Assembly: GCA_022661535.1 (NCBI GenBank)
Contig: JAKULF010000003.1
Location: 5,518,001 to 5,582,000, forward strand
Source of the DNA: Eutypa lata
Taxonomy: Eukaryota; Ascomycota; Sordariomycetes; Xylariales; Diatrypaceae
DNA: 64,000 bases
Direction of reading: 5' to 3'
The position numbers were made by a program, and so were the translations under genes. The notes beneath the pieces were generated by a model. The model was not told where the DNA came from. It made no database searches and was given only the letters and a program-made list of their open reading frames with translations. Below are positions 25,639 through 38,059 of this stretch, in pieces (position 1 is the stretch's first letter; every line of letters begins with the position of its first letter).

Positions 25639-28049
25639 ATGGGTGGTAGTGGTGGTGGCGGATGTTGGTGATGATGATGGACCAGGCACATGAGTTTGGG
25701 GCGGACCGCGTAGGCGTGCGACTCTGTACATTGTAGGCATTGTCGCTGAACCTCGGTTGTGGAATTAGACCAATTTCATCCGAGAGAGGTCGTCATGGCG
25801 GTCAGCAAGGCAGGTGAGATGTGCATCGTTTCCTTCACCAGCTCTATAACTATACGTAGAACACGAATCGCCTCAGAAATACTAAAATGCGCCTAAAAAG
25901 TACTATACTATGCTCTGCCGGAACAGAATAGTTGCTGTGGGAGGTTCAAATGATAATCTTCTGGATTTGCTATGATAGATATGTTTTCAATCTCTAATTC
26001 GTTCCCACTGGGCTAGCTAAAGAACAATGAGTTGTGCTGTGTATAAGAAGGTTGATGCTGCGAACTCGCTGTGGGGGAGGCGTTGAGAGACAGTGGTCTA
26101 CCTACGCTCCGCTGCTATTGATACATGTTTGATGCTTCTTAATGTAGTTATCCCGGACTACGAATAGGGCAGGGTTACTGTCAGGTTCTTTTTCAGATGG
26201 ATATTCTTGAAACGCAAACTAAAATTTCTAGAAAGCCACCGATGCTCGAATCAGCGAGTATTTTACGATCGGTTGTGTTTTTGCTTGGTCTGTACATACG
26301 TTATGATGTCAACTGGAATATCGTAGGCATTTTTGGACGACATGTGGTGGTTAGGGAAGTTCTGAGGGTAAGTTGAGTTACCGCTCCTGAGTTTGCTAAC
26401 CTATATCCTCCCCTCAACAATAGAGGTTATAGAATTGGCGGTCAGCAACAGGAATATTGGTTTTGTTCGATCTCATCGCATGACTACTAATTACACTGTC
26501 AAGATGAGCTTTCAGTCTTAACTTCAACAACGCGGAGACCGCTCACCCAGCTACGATATCAATGCAGCCGGGCAAGGCGGCGAGGTCGAGCATATACCCT
26601 CGATTTTGGCCTGGAGCTCATCCAACATTACATAATTTCGTGGCATATAGGTAGATTTAACTGAAGCTCTGTGGACTCTCTGTAGACTGTTTAAAGGAAG
26701 GATAGGGGTCCACCAGAGCAAGCAGACTCATATTACCTCTCCTAGACCTAGAACCTCGGTGTGCTTTCTAAGGAGCATAAATAATGTAAGGAGGGGACTG
26801 TGTGGACTATCAAGCAGCATAATTATTGTGTTAATGCCCATGAAGGGATAATATGTAAATGAGGGGAAAGCTGCGTGTGTGATGCTCTCTACAAGATTCA
26901 CTCAATAATTTGATATGTTTCCGGTGGAATGTGTGATGGCACATTGTTCACGTTTATATTCATATACGTGTTTCATATCACAATGGCACATGAATCCATT
27001 CAGCAGTATTGAAATGAGATTTTGAGCGAGAAGGTAAAAAAATAAGCTACATTGTAATTATCGGGAACCGAAGTCAAATAGGAGGTATTCTTGTTTAATG
27101 CGTTGACTATAGTTGTGACTATTATCAGAAAAGCACCTACTGTCAACGGATTCATGCTTGGTAAAATCACAGCTACATCGAATATTATCCAAGATGTCGA
27201 CCAGATATGGACTTGCAGCTTGTGAGGACCATCAATGCCTCCCATAATAAAAACCAGTTACCAACGTGTTAGATTTCTACCAATCCTTTGCCGCAGCATA
27301 TATATCCATGCAAACATTCAATCTAAAAATAATGCGAATAGAAGCATATATAAGATCTTATAATACTAGAATACGGAAAGGATCTGGTTTTCAGGGTTCA
27401 AGAGCATCTAAAGTTAGAGCGGACTATATACATCGAGCGATTAGGGGCAAACCCTCCTATAAGGTAAGCGCTTCGTCATCCTATACTGAGCTACGAGAAC
27501 CGGCTCATCAGACACATTTCATTGGTTTGATTGAAATGCCGTCATGTAGAGTGTATTTCAATCAAGGTGAGTACTACGGCACCTTTGGTGCTTCCGGCGA
27601 AGGAGGATTGGAAGGGCCTACTATTCGTGAGGAACGATCTTTGACAAGGCACATGGAAAACAACCTAGAAACTTTTTTGCGGGGCGCGACTTTATCCTTT
27701 CTAGCCTGAACCATTGATGATATTGGAGGGACATCGTACAAATATACAAGTTTCTGATAGGCTATTAACCTGGCAGCTACAGCTTTTGCCCCTTGGGGAA
27801 AATGGGGCACTTGCCTAATTCGAATCTCCCGAATATAAGGTTCACTCCCGATCAAGATCACCGACTGACGTACCGGGAGTGGACCACTAGGTAGATGTAT
27901 CCGCCCATGTATAAACGTCACCCGCTCCTCCGTCTGAGAGCTTCTGATCGACGGATCCTGCATCTGCTTACATCTCATCTCACCAGATAAGTTAGTCAAA
28001 AGCCGTTGAACGAAGGACCCAAAAGAAGAAGAAAAAAAGTACGATCAAG
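25639..28049. other. Intergenic, mostly without genes
   Basis: This is about 2.4 kb of AT-leaning sequence. One minus-strand open frame at 27574-27999 is listed as a doubtful gene. Otherwise no gene is supported. Confidence 0.45.
27574..27999 (-). CDS. Doubtful hypothetical ORF (141 aa)
   Basis: This open frame starts at the ATG at 27999, 51 bases from the start of the divergent lectin-like gene. Composition is fairly natural (for example PHFPQGAKAVAARLIAYQKL), but no domain, signal peptide or splice evidence supports it. A 147-aa frame on the other strand overlaps its end. It could be a small species-specific gene, a relic or chance. Confidence 0.2.
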   Translation of the reverse strand: MTNLSGEMRCKQMQDPSIRSSQTEERVTFIHGRIHLPSGPLPVRQSVILIGSEPYIREIRIRQVPHFPQGAKAVAARLIAYQKLVYLYDVPPISSMVQARKDKVAPRKKVSRLFSMCLVKDRSSRIVGPSNPPSPEAPKVP

Positions 28050-28813
28050 ATGGCAGCAGCAGCAGCTCTTCTCATGTTCGCCTTCGCGGCTACCGGCTTC
28101 GCCCAGGCTCCGGAGGGCTATACTACGGTTTACATCACCTCGATGGTAGACACCAACTACGTTATCGTGCCCACGACGGCCATGGCCGGCAGCACCGTCG
28201 TCGTGTAAGTCTCCTAGCATAACATTATCATACAGGAAAGTGAGGGTGTCCGCTACTTATGTCTAACGCTCGCCTTTCTTGACAGCCAAACGAGCGCCGA
28301 GACACCAGAGCAACAGTGGTACGTCAAGGACGGCGACTCCGCGATCCAACTAGCAGGCACCACCCTCTGTCTAGATGCAGGCGAATCAAGTGAGTATACC
28401 TAGACGGCAGCAGCAGCATGGGAGCGGGTAGAACCCCTCCCCCACCTACCACCTACTCGGAGGCGCAGAAGAGAGACTGACGCTAACTGAATGAATAGCC
28501 AACTGGAAGGACATGGCCACCATCTACATCGAGGAGTGCGCGGAGACCGAGTCTCAGCAGTGGGTGTTCATGGGTGATGGGCGGATTGCCCTCGGAGCTT
28601 CCAGTCCTCGTAAGTTGAAGGCCCCATGAGAAATGCCTTAGATGATGGATCTAGAACTGATATCGTAACTATGCAGAGGAGTGTGTCGACCTCCAGTACA
28701 TGAGGGCTACACCCAACAACCCGGTCGGCCTGTACAATTGTGCGGGATTGGGCAACATCGGCGCCGCGGACGCGGGCATAAATTGGCCACTTGTGAATGT
28801 GACTACCATCTAA
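28050..28813 (+). CDS. Small secreted beta-trefoil (ricin-B-like) lectin-domain protein
   Basis: The four-exon model gives 168 aa: 28050-28204, 28286-28389, 28499-28609 and 28677-28813. The introns of 81, 109 and 67 nt have GTAAGT or GTGAGT donors and the phases fit. The protein opens with a signal peptide (MAAAAALLMFAFAATGFAQA). The mature part has trefoil features: two Q-x-W type motifs (EQQWYV and SQQWVF), LCLDAGE and ECVDLQ turns, and a final C/N-W segment. This is a carbohydrate-binding-module-like fold; no toxin catalytic chain is present. The presumed location is extracellular or cell wall. It reads in the same direction as the downstream Pol5 gene but is unrelated in function. Family assignment is by motif only. 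Confidence 0.8.
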
Positions 28814-29530
28814 AGGTGAAGCTCTGTACCTTGAGGTCGGGACTGTGGCGTATGTTATATATATATGGTGGTCTTTGTGTGAACTAGGATGATAGCCAGG
28901 TCTTTCAATATATAAAAGGTAGTACCTACGTATGGATGCTGGGACTGTTGTAGATAAGTTTGAGTCTGTAATCAGACCTCCATCGTCTGTGAAGCACTGA
29001 AATAGATCTACCACATATATGGCTTGCGACCTCACGTATGTATGTGTGAGCCTGATGTCTGTTATGGTCGCTGTTTGCTTTGTAGCTTTGCATCATTTCC
29101 ACAAACGGATTTTCCCCTATGTTTTAGAGGCAAGTAGAACCTAGTACATAGTTAAAGCAAGGGTATCTGTAATATTGGCGAGATTGAGGAAGTTTTCAAC
29201 GGCTATTGTCGAATCCTGATAGATTCCTGCGCATTTCAACCAAAATGTCACTGGAACTCTCCCCCCTAAATAAGGATTAACCCACCTGGCGATGAAAGAG
29301 TGGAGTAGTTATTCTAGCGGCGGGGCGCTAGTAAGGATAAATACCTTATCTGGTTTGACCGCCTGCCCTTTCTGTGTAATCTTAAGCGGCAGAATCCAGG
29401 TCCCGAAAAAAAGTTCCAAAGTGGGCGGCGGGCTGAAGTGCGTTGAGTTGATAAAGCTGCTATTCTCAACCTATAATATAGCTTGCGACGACATCAATTA
29501 TACGACAATACAAGATAGTATCGCGAAGCA
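28814..29530. other. Intergenic with presumed Pol5 promoter
   Basis: This is about 0.7 kb between the lectin-like gene and Pol5. A short ATG frame at 29292 runs into the Pol5 start in another frame and is not considered a gene. A GCGATGAAAG sequence near 29289 resembles the PAC element of yeast ribosome-biogenesis genes, but the match is partial. Confidence 0.35.
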
Positions 29531-32500
29531 ATGGGTAAAAGCAATAAGCGCAAACGCGAAGCTAAGGCTAATAACGCCAATGGAAACCAACAATCTCAGA
29601 AAAGAACAAAAACTACCCATTCTAACAAGGTCAACTTCGAAGGTGATCTCGATGCATCCACTAGTCAGCAACAACTAGACAAATCTCCCTTTCCCGAGAA
29701 ACCTACCCCCGAAGACCGAAAACGTGAAGCTACAGTATATGAGCTACTTGGAAGCGCCGACATTGCAGAACGTCTCGCAGCTGCCGACGCCCTTGTGACT
29801 GGTCTACTTGGTGGAGAGGGATCGGATGGTTCTCCTGAACCAGTTCTGGAGCGGCACCTCGAGAAGCGATTATTCCGCGGTCTAGCAAGTTCACGCAATG
29901 CATCACGAGTGGGATTCAGTCTGGTCTTAACCGAGATCCTGGGTCAACTCTTCGGATCTAAGAACCTCTCAAGGTCGAAATATACTGGGTTGACTTTTGA
30001 CAAAGTGCTTGGGATCCTAGTTGAGAAGACGCAAGCTAGTGGTAGCGCTCCTGGACAGGAAGAGAGGGATGCTTACTTTGGTCAACTATTCGGATTACAA
30101 TGTTTCGTCGAAGCTAAGGTTTTGTTTGGCGACACCTCAAGATGGGTGAAAGTCCTAGACCTTCTATTGAAGCTTGCCGATAAGAAGGTCTGGATGCGCT
30201 CACAGTGTGGGTGGGTCATTGTTGAGTCTTTGCCTCAGATGGGTCAGGAGAAGGCCGAAGAAACTCTACAGAAACTTGCAGATATCGGTCTCGGGAAGAC
30301 TGCCGAAGGCGTTGGGATCTGGCTAAAGGCTCGCAATTGCTATCCTCGAATGAAGGTCCCTTCGAAACCTTGGAAAGATCCCCTAGCTGCTGGTAGTCTA
30401 CCCGAGTTAGCTCGGGTGTTAAAAGAGAATGTGAGACAGGACACTGGAGAGGATGCCACAGTTACCAAGATCAAGCAGAGCAATTGGACAGCACAGCTTC
30501 ATTTCGTATGGGATCTCATCCTCGCATCTTTTACCGAACAAGGGGATTCCAGCAAGTCGCACAACAAAGATCAACTTAAGCTCTTCTGGGGCACGGTCGT
30601 TGATGATGGACTCTTCTCTAAGCACGCCTCCGAAGGACAGAAATTCCGTGGTTTCATGATATTCCGGAAGTTTTTGGATGGTTTAAGATCGGGACATGAA
30701 TCACTGATCAGAGAGCTATTCACTCGGAATCTCATGACCTGCTTGATGAACCAAGCCGCTAAAGAGGATAGATATCTCCATCTTGCTGCTATGAAGACCT
30801 TGAAGTCTATCGAGCAGTGTGTTGAAAACTCGCCAGATTTGCTGGTTCCAATTCTGAAGGAATTGTTCGGCAAATTTGGCACGTACGGGTTCGACCAACG
30901 GACAAACTCAAAGACGGTTGAGAAGCTGCTCCAGTGGACGACGCCAGTGAACATTGAGATTGTTTTCAAGCTAATTCATGACCCCGTCGTGGCAATGACC
31001 AAGTAAGCTGCCCCAATGTTACTGATTGAAATGATAATGCTGACTGTTACTTAGAAGCGAGGCTGGAGAAGTCGAAAACTTGAGACAAATATATGCTCAC
31101 TATCTATTCAAGTTAACCACCCAAGCAAAATCTGATTCGGAGTCTGTAGGAGACAAGATTAGTGTTGTAGAATTTGGCATTACGGAGTTAGCATCTTGCG
31201 CGTATTCAAATAAGCAGCAGTTTCAGCCACCCCTTTCTGAGAAGACTCGCGAAGTCTTCCGCAGCCGTCTCTCATCCGCATTCGCACGGCTTACAAAACA
31301 ACGGGAAGATTTTGCTAAGCTCTGTGATGCTGTCGTATCTATCGACATTAGTGCAGTAACGATGAGCGATGAGATTAGTGCAGAGCGTAGCCACGCCCTG
31401 AAAGCTATGCGGAAACTCCTCAAAGCTGGTAAAAAATCGGGCAAGAAGGATGCCGACACATCTATCGGTCTTGCATTGCTATATGCAATCACCATTTTAC
31501 AGTTGTACGATGGAGTTCCAGATGCTATTAGTATTCTGCATGACCTGCAAAGCTGCTCCGAGAAGGTACAAACTAGCGATGCAGGAACATCTGAGCTGCT
31601 AGTAGAGATTCTGCTCTCGTTAGTCTCAAGACCATCTACCATGATGCGACAGGTCAGCCAGCAGGTCTTCGAGGCCTTCACATCTCAGATATCCCCCGAC
31701 GCTCTTCAGCTCCTCACGGATCCTTTGATGGCAGAAGAAAACACAAAGGGATATCAAGCCCTATTTGAGAACCTAGAAGACGAAGAGATGATCGACGCTG
31801 ATGGGACAGACCAGAGCGAGGACGAGGACGATGTAGAAGAAGATGATATGTCTGAGATTGGCTCAGACGTTGAGTTTGTGACGTTGAATGGGGCCGAGCC
31901 AGAAGATGGTGCAGATGAGGACGGTGAAAACGGCGATGATGATGATGAAGAAGAAGAAGAAGAAGATGCTGAGCAGGCGGAGAAAGATGCCCAGGAACTT
32001 GCGGACTTCGACGATGCTCTCGCTAAGGTTCTGAAGAGTCACCGGTTAGATAAGGATGAAGACGCAGAATCTTCGGACAATGATTCAGACATGACCGACT
32101 CGGAGATGATGGCTCTCGAGGACAAGCTGGTGGAGGTTTTCAAGCAGAGAGCCAAGAAGCTGGGTACGAAGTCTCAGAAGAAAGACCACAAGGAGACGGT
32201 CCTCAACTTCAAGCGCAGGGCCCTCGACCTACTCGACATCTACGTCAAGCACGAGGCCGCGAACCCCGTCGCCTTCAACATCATCCTGCCGCTACTGCAG
32301 CTGGTCCGGACAACCGGGGACAAGCCACTCGCGAACAAGGCGACCAACACGATTCTGGACTTCACGAAGGCACTCAAGAAGGCGCGGAACGGCACCACCG
32401 CTACTAGCAACGATCATCAGGTGCCGCCAACGACTACTACTACACCAGACAGCAGCGGGGAGCAGCAGCTGCTCAAGCTCCTGCGGGATATCCACCGCGA

Positions 32501-32738
32501 GGCATCCCAGGACCCGTCTCACGCCTTCGCCCGTGCCGCATCGGCCGCCAGCCTCCTCGTCGCCTCGAGCCTCTTCGCCGCTGATAAGGACAACATCCGC
32601 CGCATCGCCGCTGTCTATGCCGATACCCAAGGCGACTGGGTCGTGGGCAAGATTCGCCTCCAGCCCATTCTGTTCTCGGACTGGACGAACTGGTGCCAGT
32701 CCCAGGCCCAGGCCGCTAATGCCCAGCAGCAGCAGTAG
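29531..32738 (+). CDS. POL5: DNA polymerase V-like nucleolar protein Pol5 (MYBBP1A family)
   Basis: The predicted protein of 1051 aa is nucleolar and supports rRNA synthesis and large-subunit assembly; despite the name it is not a replicative polymerase. Exon 1 is 29531-31002 and exon 2 is 31055-32738. A 52-nt intron (GTAAGC...TAG) joins them in phase. The N-terminus is basic and nucleolar-like (MGKSNKRKREAK). Helical repeats follow, with the family hallmarks VYELLGSADIAERLAAADAL, ASSRNASRVGFSLVLTEIL and FWGTVVDDGLFS. A long acidic tract (DDDDEEEEEEDAEQAEKDA, about residues 590-680) and the stretch DMTDSEMMALEDKLVEVFKQ are typical of Pol5. The end (LFSDWTNWCQSQAQAANAQQ) closes at TAG. This is the second ribosome-biogenesis gene in the window beside utp20, but they are 28 kb apart. 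Confidence 0.92.
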
Positions 32739-33574
32739 TTAGAAGGCGCGACCCACTTTGGCTACGGTTGAAAAAAAAACAAAAACAAAGAAAAACAACC
32801 AGGGGCTAATTTAGACAGCACTTAGACGGTGCAAATATGTATAATCGGTCATATAGATAGATAGATGATACCCTTGCACATAATGTTGGCTTTTCAAAGC
32901 GACCTTCTGACTAGATAGATGTTGCTTAGGCCCATAGGAAGAAAAGAAAAAAATCTTTCTCGCATATTCATCCATCAGTTGATTACAGAAATCTGAGTGA
33001 GTGCGTGAGGTGGAACTCGGCTGTTTTGTATGTGAAGTCTGGATATATAGAACCACAGACCACATGAAGTATTTATTAGATAACCTACATGTAGAGTAGG
33101 TACGGATAAAGAAGCTACTTATCACGTAAGTTAGGCATGCAAGTAGTTGTAGGGCGCACGCAGTATTAGGCAATCGAAACAACAACCAACACGGCGGTTA
33201 ATTGGTATGTATACTGACTGCTTTTACCTACCTACCTAGGTAGGACCAAGTCGGCATCGGTATCCGACCTAGTTTCGTGGTCTTGTTCTACAATTTATTG
33301 CTTTATTTGACCCATCGTCCGTCTTCTCATATCTTTGTACAATACTTACGGAGGAGACGTACCCGTACAACCAAGTGATCGTTACCCAAAAACAAATAGC
33401 CCATTAGCTTTCTGCGGGTATACTTCCCTACCGTAACCTCTTTCACGGGTCCTCCTGTCTTCCCCACTATCCACCTGCCAAGCCCGCAACCAAACATCAT
33501 TGAGAAAAAAAGAAAGAAAGAAAAAAGACAACTAGTAGAGGTAAAAAGGAGGAAAAGAAAAGATAATAAAAGAC
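32739..33574. other. Intergenic, no gene seen
   Basis: This holds the Pol5 3' flank with A-rich tracts, then a TACCTACCTACCTAGGTAGG motif near 33227-33243 and the promoter of the GNAT gene. An A/G-rich stretch lies just before its start codon. Confidence 0.5.
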
Positions 33575-34222
33575 ATGGCCACAACGACAACGAGCACGAT
33601 AATCCGGCCCCGCACGGACGCAGACCTCCCCGAATGCGCCGCCATCTTGCATGCCGTGCACGCCATCAGCGGGTACCCCGTAGGCGGGATGGAGGACCCG
33701 CTTAGGTTCTTGCGCACCGACGACCGGGCTTGGGTCGCGGTGCGCGATGCTGATGCTGATGCTGATGATGGCTCTTCTAACACATCCACCACTACTGCCA
33801 CTACTGCCGCCTCTACAACAACTCCCTCCAGCAGCGGATCCCTCATCGTAGGCCACGCCGCGCTAAGCAAAGTCAGCGAGCGCGACGTCGCGGCCGCGCT
33901 GTGGCGGCGGCTGCATCCGTCCCGGGGAGGGGGGGAGAAGGACAGGGAGGAGGAGGAGGAGGATATTATGGTCCTGGGACGGCTGTTCGTCCGGCCTGAT
34001 GCCCGCGGAGGCGGTGTCGCGGTCCGCCTTATCGAGACGGCGGTTGCGGAGGCCCGGGGCAGGGGCGCCCGTCTCGTCTTGCTCGCTCTAGTTAAGGATC
34101 AGCCGGCAATACGCTTGTATCGCAAGTTGGGGTGGTCGCATTTTGGGACTACGGTGTATCGGTGGCGGGAGGGGGGTGAGGAGAGGGAGATGGACGGGGA
34201 GTGTTTTGTTAGTCCTGAGTGA
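33575..34222 (+). CDS. GNAT-family N-acetyltransferase
   Basis: This single-exon gene encodes 215 aa. The N-terminal strand and helix (IIRPRTDADLPECAAILHAV), the GNAT motif A core (LGRLFVRPDARGGGVAVRLI, with the acetyl-CoA loop RGGGVA) and motif B (AIRLYRKLGWSHFGTT) identify the GCN5-related fold. The substrate is unknown. An unusual Asp-Ala repeat followed by a Ser/Thr-rich stretch (DADADADDGSSNTSTTTATT, about residues 59-90) is inserted between the early strands. A second Glu-rich loop (EKDREEEEED) precedes motif A. These look like codon-repeat expansions in surface loops. The start is the only ATG that provides the first strand. Confidence 0.85.
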   Translation: MATTTTSTIIRPRTDADLPECAAILHAVHAISGYPVGGMEDPLRFLRTDDRAWVAVRDADADADDGSSNTSTTTATTAASTTTPSSSGSLIVGHAALSKVSERDVAAALWRRLHPSRGGGEKDREEEEEDIMVLGRLFVRPDARGGGVAVRLIETAVAEARGRGARLVLLALVKDQPAIRLYRKLGWSHFGTTVYRWREGGEEREMDGECFVSPE

Positions 34223-34797
34223 TGATGGGGGGGAGGGAGGAAGGGGGGCTTGTTTCTTCTTGGGGATCATTTCGTGCTGACTTTTAGTGGAAAGTCTTTT
34301 TTAGAGGGTTGAGTATTATTAGATGGTTGAGTTGCCCTATAAAAATATAATTGGTTCTGTATTCTACTTGTCCAGTAACTGACTTTTACTTTCCAGCGTC
34401 TTCATAGTGTGTGATCCATAGGTTGGATTACGACTATTGGTGCTTCTTACTCTTTGAACAAGTCACTAACAATTCAACAGGAGGAGTATCCATCGTTTAT
34501 CAGTTATCATTGAAACGGGAGTAAATCCTAAAAGGTAAGCTTAGTCAAGACAGTTCACTTGCCTCCTTTTTCACCTCTTTATTTTCAAAATAATTTCATG
34601 TCAAAGTTGGAATAATCTCAAATGATCATTTGGTAATGGAATAATCAGCTATTACTCAATAGCCCAGTTTGTATTATTCAATTTTTGTTAATTGAAAAGC
34701 CTGTATAAAAACATCCCCTTAACGCCGAAAACACACATATGAGAAACGTCGTAGTTTCTCTAGGCTCTCTAAAAGCCCAACCAGTCCCATTCACTAC
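34223..34797. other. Intergenic between convergent genes
   Basis: This is about 0.6 kb, AT-leaning in its second half, with no gene. It probably carries both 3' ends. Confidence 0.5.
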
Positions 34798-36011
34798 TTA
34801 GCCAGACAATTCCTTGGCCCTCTCCGCTAAGCGCACAACGAGAGTCTCGTCGAGCTTCAGGCTGCGTAGGAAGACCCGAACCTTCTCCTCATTGGACTCC
34901 GCGCGCAAAGCGGTTCCAACACCCCTGATGACCCTCTCCAGCTCCTGGGGGTCGGCGTCGATGGCGAAGGCCACGAGGCCCATGCAGACCTGGGGCCAGT
35001 CGGACACGAAGTCCAGGTTCATCGGCCTGTCCAGGCTGCCCTCGGCCTTCCGGAACTCGATCGTCTCCGTGGGGTTGAAGGCGTGGGACGGGAGATGCGT
35101 CCACGAGTAGCCCATGCCATCATCGCCTATCACTTCGACGAACTCTTCGATGGTCGCTGCTTTCCAGATGGTATCCATGGCAAACCTGTTCTTCTGGTAC
35201 TCCTCGACTGCCGGAAAGTCGGGGGGAAAGCAGGCAGTAACCCACTACAGCATCCGTAGTTAGCCATGCACCCCCTGGATATGGGGGCGGGCCTCCAATA
35301 ATTGCTTACCTCTTCTGGAACAGCCCCCGGAAGTCTCTGCCCCTGACCCGAAATTTTGGCAACGGCACTATGCTTCGTGATATCGCGGCAGTAGTAGTTG
35401 TTTCGTCGATCCTTTCGAAACAACGTGTTCAGGATCTGCTCACCCCCGAGGAACAGCACCGAGAACAGCTTCTGGCTCGCCAGAAGCGAAAGCCCCTTGC
35501 CTGCATGCCCCACGTGCACGTGGAGACCGCACGAGTTACTGAAGCGGACTTCTGGGTGGGCTACCAGCTCTCTGGCCACCTTTACACACTCGTCGAGGGC
35601 AGCGGTCTGGTTCTGCATCTTCGGGGTCGTGATCTCCAGCCCCGCAAAGGAGGAGAATTTCCCGGCGTTTGCCAGCGTAAAGTCTGGCTTCACGGAGTGG
35701 TCCGTCTTGACGATCCATGCTTTCTAAACACGCTCGTTCATTCTACCACTGCCGCCATACGAAGGCGTGAGCATATCCGTCACTTCTGCTGCATGCTGGA
35801 GTCCGAGGGCATCTAGTCGCTCTCGTATGGCGTCTGCCATGAGACGGACGGTGTGTCGAGGGAGTGACGAAGCAAAATCAGCCGTGAGGGTTCGCTTTTC
35901 CTCTTCGCTCAGATCGGTGATGTTGATATGCACTAAGAACTCGTACTCGATCCCAAATGTTAACTCCTTCGCGGAGGGGTATCCGTTGTCTGTGAGTGTT
36001 GTCGCCGCCAT
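34798..36011 (-). CDS. Amidoligase-like protein (PF12224 type), interrupted by an in-frame TAG
   Basis: The family hallmarks are clear: FGIEYEFLVHI near the N-terminus, NSCGLHVHVGHAGKG in the middle and a helical C-terminal part with DGMGYSWTHLPSHAFNPTET. Such proteins resemble glutamine-synthetase-type carboxylate-amine ligases; substrates in fungi are unknown. The C-terminal intron 35245-35309 (GTAAGC...TAG) is convincing. A single TAG lies in frame at 35724-35726, between ...GSGRMNERV and KAWIVKTDHSVKPD, with coding sequence open on both sides. If translated through, the product is about 381 residues plus the stop position. An in-frame 60-nt intron at 35724-35783 (donor GTGACG, acceptor TTTAG) could remove the stop, but the donor is weak and no good branch site is close. 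An upstream ATG at 36104 would add a hydrophobic stretch. A broken gene remains possible. Confidence 0.75.
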
Positions 36012-38059
36012 TGTCTGAGATTGAAAGACTGTATAGGTGAAGAAGGCAACGAGAGTGATGATGGTATTGCTATTTGTGCCTGATCGCCGTGCGGACCTGT
36101 TCATGCCTTGTGAATATTAGGTGGAGGAGTTAATAGACTTGTAAGGCTTAAGTTCCATTTTATGATTCTGGTTCTTTAAACCGGGACAGTCTAAGTACAT
36201 AAGATCGTCATGGCGATCCACGGAGAGTAAACTTCACTAAACAATAGAGGATGCCAGAGTTCCATATGACAGGACAGACGTTTCTTATCTGGTTTGTTAA
36301 AATACTATTATTTTATTTGGTCACAGTAATGGTTTTAGCAACTTCTGAATATAACAGCCTAATTAATATAGGAAGACTTTACTCAACGCCCCCTCACAAT
36401 TGAGTTCAATCCTAGAACTAATTGCTTCACTGATAAAGTAGGAAATATACAATTCATATAGAACAGATACACATTGAATTAAAATTAACGCCGGGTTGGT
36501 GGGACATTATATTGGTGGAATCAAGTGACAAATGCTACCATGCCTAAGCCCTGCTCATGGAGACTGAACGACAGATTGTATATTGGGCTCGAGAAAAGCT
36601 GAGCCTCATGCACTCACCAGTCAATACTGAGCACTTTACACAGTCAGTGATGGTGATCAACCGATTTAGATTCATAGCTGCCTTTCTCGCCGCTGCTGTG
36701 ATTCCCATCACACCCTTTCGAATTTTATAAGACTATGTGAGTTAACAAGGTTGATAAAATATTTGTACCAAGCTGAAAAAGATAATGAGTAGGAGATCTT
36801 TTCAACTCTACAAAGAAATGAAAACTATATTCCATACTAAGAGTGGCAAGCTATTGCAGGGGAGTGATTAAGACAACCTGTATCTTATATGTTAACATCT
36901 TTTCATATAAACTATGGTAGAACTGCTGATGTCAAGAAAGGTGTTATTTTTACTAATGAGATCCTTCTTCTCAAATACTTATGCCAGAATACCACATCTT
37001 GGAACGATGACAAGTAATAGTATGTCACAAAGTGATAGCTAGGAACATAGCTTAGGAGGGCCGGGGGTGGGTAGTCATCACCGCTAACATTTGCTTCACT
37101 ACAAGAAAGGAGAGACAAGGCCCCTTTATACAAATCTTCACGGAAGCTCCCAACCAGCTGCTCCCAACTTGGTCTACATCTTATACCATGACAAACTGGC
37201 ACAGTATAAAACTACGTTTCCGGCTACTAAACATTGCACAGCAGTTGCATACTATCTCAAATCGAATATAAAGAAGACCTAACAATATTATGGGTTGTAT
37301 GGAACATAGGTCATGGATAGTGAAACCTGAGAGCCTGTTAAAGTGGTATGATGTTCTGTCCCCTATTGAGGCAACTTTGTACTACTTCACTAATTGTTGA
37401 CTAAGCCGTAAAGATCTATATAGCTTGGCGTGTGTGTATCTTACATACACAAACGTCATTTAATCGAGTTGTACACGAGATGAGCCGAAAGCCAATTCGC
37501 TTGCTATATCCGTACTTTAAAGGGCAACCAATATTCAAGTTGAAGTCCCTTAACAAATGACGATTTATAATTGGGATATATGAAGATTGAGTCAAGTGAC
37601 TTTATGGATATGCCCTAAAATAGTCGATGAGGTTGTCTCTGAACACTCTTTCAAGCATCTTCCCATTTACGGCGTTGAGAAGCGTTGCAAATTATTGATA
37701 GGTCACCTTGACAATGTGCCCTTACGTAATTACTGTCACACCCTAGGTGTACACGTTAGACCTAGATGAAAAGGCCTGAAGCTTAGTGAAGGTAACATAG
37801 ATCTCTCGCTTCTCCTGAGAAGGGAACACGCTGTTGATTTTGGCTGGAACCCTCCGTGGTGCAATGTCATCTCCGAGGGTAATTGCAAGCAATATAAAAG
37901 CCTAAGTATCAGCTGGATTCCGGCAAATATGATTGTGTTACTTGATTTCTGCATCTTCATGTTTTTATTTTCAGGTTTATCTATGTTCCTTGGAAATATA
38001 TGAAGCCAAGTAGAGGTCTAGCTATACCCACTACGGGCGTAACCTATATCCCAGCTAGC
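36012..38059. other. AT-leaning intergenic region, no gene seen
   Basis: These 2 kb hold no recognisable gene or RNA. Open frames are short. The AT content rises towards the AT block beyond 38.58 kb. Confidence 0.5.

Noticed and set aside
24973..25740. 255-residue antisense frame over proteasome alpha-7
   Set aside because: Low-complexity translation caused by GC-rich exon 3; no domain.
27266..27709. 147-residue plus-strand frame
   Set aside because: No domain, unusual composition, and overlap with an equally doubtful antisense frame.
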